From: Geomonas propionica
GTDB taxonomy: Bacteria > Desulfobacterota > Desulfuromonadia > Geobacterales > Geobacteraceae
Direction: 5' to 3'
Assembly (NCBI RefSeq): GCF_016458235.1
Contig: NZ_JAEMHK010000001.1
Location: forward strand, 248,001 to 312,000
Length of the DNA stretch: 64,000 bases
A model generated the notes under the pieces. It ran no database searches. It saw only the letters and a list, made by a program, of their open reading frames with translations, and was not told where the DNA came from. The translations under genes were made by a program, and so were the position numbers. This document shows, piece by piece, positions 63,290-64,000 of this stretch (positions are counted from its first letter, which is position 1; each line of letters starts with the position of its first letter).

Positions 63290-64000
63290 ATGAAAAATTC
63301 TGATTTCAGTAACATCTCGACCCATGTTGGCGATCCCACCCGACTAGCGGCGCTACGCGCCGTGGCGCTGCTCGACACCCCCGCCGAGGAAGCCTTCGAC
63401 CGACTGACCCGGTTGGCATCCCAGTTCGCCGATGCCCCGGTCTCACTGGTCAGCCTGATCGATTCAGACCGGCAGTTCTTCAAGAGTTGCCGCGGGCTCC
63501 CCGAGCCGTGGCAGTCCAGGCGAGAGACCCCGCTCAGCCACTCCTTTTGCCAGTACAACCGCGTGGCCAACCAGCCGCTGATCATCGAGGACGCACGGGT
63601 CCACCCCTTCTTTAAGGACAACCCGGCGATAAAGGACCTCAACGTCATCGCCTACCTTGGCATCCCCCTGGCCACCGTCGACGGCTACATCCTCGGCTCG
63701 TTCTGTGTCATCGATTCCAGGGCTCGGAAATGGACCTCGGCGCAGGTATCGGTGATCGAGGACCTCGCGGCATCGGTGATGACCGAGATCCAGCTCCGCA
63801 CCGAGATCCGCACCAGGATTTCGGCGGAGAAAAGGATGCAGGAGAAACACGAGGAGCTGTGCCTGGCCCACCGGGATTTGCAGCGGGAAAGCGCCGAGCG
63901 GCTGCGGACCGCGGAGCAGTTGAGGCAGATGGACCAGATGCTGATCCAGCAGGGGCGTTTGGCCGCGATGGGCGAGATGATCAGCAACATCGCGCACCAG
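63290..64000 (+). CDS. GAF-domain sensor histidine kinase (partial, cut by window end)
   Basis: 237 residues seen, from ATG 63290. N-terminal GAF domain (DTPAEEAFDRLTRLASQFAD, AYLGIPLATVDGYILGSFCV), then a coiled coil (EKRMQEKHEELCLAHRDLQR) and the start of a kinase dimerisation helix, GRLAAMGEMISNIAHQ, with the phospho-accepting His just before the window ends. ATPase domain lies outside. No membrane segment. Confidence 0.88.
   Translation, partial: MKNSDFSNISTHVGDPTRLAALRAVALLDTPAEEAFDRLTRLASQFADAPVSLVSLIDSDRQFFKSCRGLPEPWQSRRETPLSHSFCQYNRVANQPLIIEDARVHPFFKDNPAIKDLNVIAYLGIPLATVDGYILGSFCVIDSRARKWTSAQVSVIEDLAASVMTEIQLRTEIRTRISAEKRMQEKHEELCLAHRDLQRESAERLRTAEQLRQMDQMLIQQGRLAAMGEMISNIAHQ

Overview
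The window is GC-rich, gene-dense bacterial chromosome. Multihaem c-type cytochromes, an Ext-type outer-membrane electron conduit joined to a Cbc-type quinol oxidase, large PAS/GAF hybrid kinases, hemerythrin, HD-GYP and GGDEF/EAL proteins and a fused pyruvate:ferredoxin oxidoreductase all point to Geobacterales (Desulfuromonadota), probably the Geomonas/Citrifermentans side of the family. The genus is an inference from gene content only.

Layout. 1-2710: double-cubane 2-hydroxyacyl-CoA dehydratase-like protein (cut by the window edge), a small Cys-rich protein, and a NifX-like / DUF134 / hypothetical operon, all on the minus strand. 2883-9530: a two-component system (solute-binding-domain kinase plus sigma-54 activator), then a sigma-54-type promoter, a porin and a tetrahaem flavocytochrome c fumarate reductase. 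9598-15710: MFS transporter, PFOR, LysR regulator. 16225-26260: the electron-transfer core, a rhodanese lipoprotein, beta-barrel, small periplasmic protein and pentahaem cytochrome (extHIJKL-like), followed by a 12-haem and a 10-haem cytochrome, Rieske protein, split cytochrome b and a tetrahaem cytochrome (cbcMNOPQR-like). 26304-37415: soluble chemoreceptor with a sigma-28 promoter, glycosyltransferase, and a minus-strand galactose/galactofuranose cluster (GH1-RmlD fusion, galK, M24 peptidase homologue, galT, GH2, glf). 37732-41947: corrinoid protein, UroD-like methyltransferase and a hybrid kinase with a DUF1638-like N-terminus. 41944-58110: DsbD-like protein, AI-2E-family permease, Tpx, two large signalling proteins, hemerythrin, flavodoxin, an XRE antitoxin with a broken toxin, GAF kinase, DksA-like protein, RadA, HD-GYP and HEAT proteins. 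58196-64000: small membrane protein, FabH, methyltransferase, MATE transporter, an AhpD-like selenoprotein, a coiled-coil protein and a GAF kinase cut by the end.

Main result. Two genes are interrupted by an in-frame UGA that is best read as selenocysteine. One is the pentahaem cytochrome of the Ext cluster (extKL, UGA at 20330); the other is an 84-residue AhpD-like protein (CPDU motif, UGA at 62457-62455, minus strand). After each UGA comes a perfect six-pair hairpin whose apical loop carries GGU at exactly nucleotides 21-23 counted from the U of UGA, close to the known bacterial SECIS geometry. A selenocysteine in an outer-membrane electron-conduit cytochrome, beside a rhodanese lipoprotein and a small periplasmic protein that both end in cysteine, suggests thiol/selenol chemistry built into extracellular electron transfer. 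This is inference and needs protein-level proof.

Other points: dispersed palindromic repeats (four copies), duplicated LysR boxes, a frameshifted RelE-like toxin with its operator and antitoxin intact, and catalytic-site losses in an M24 peptidase homologue and a UroD-like methyltransferase. I saw no tRNA, rRNA, CRISPR array, prophage or intact insertion sequence.
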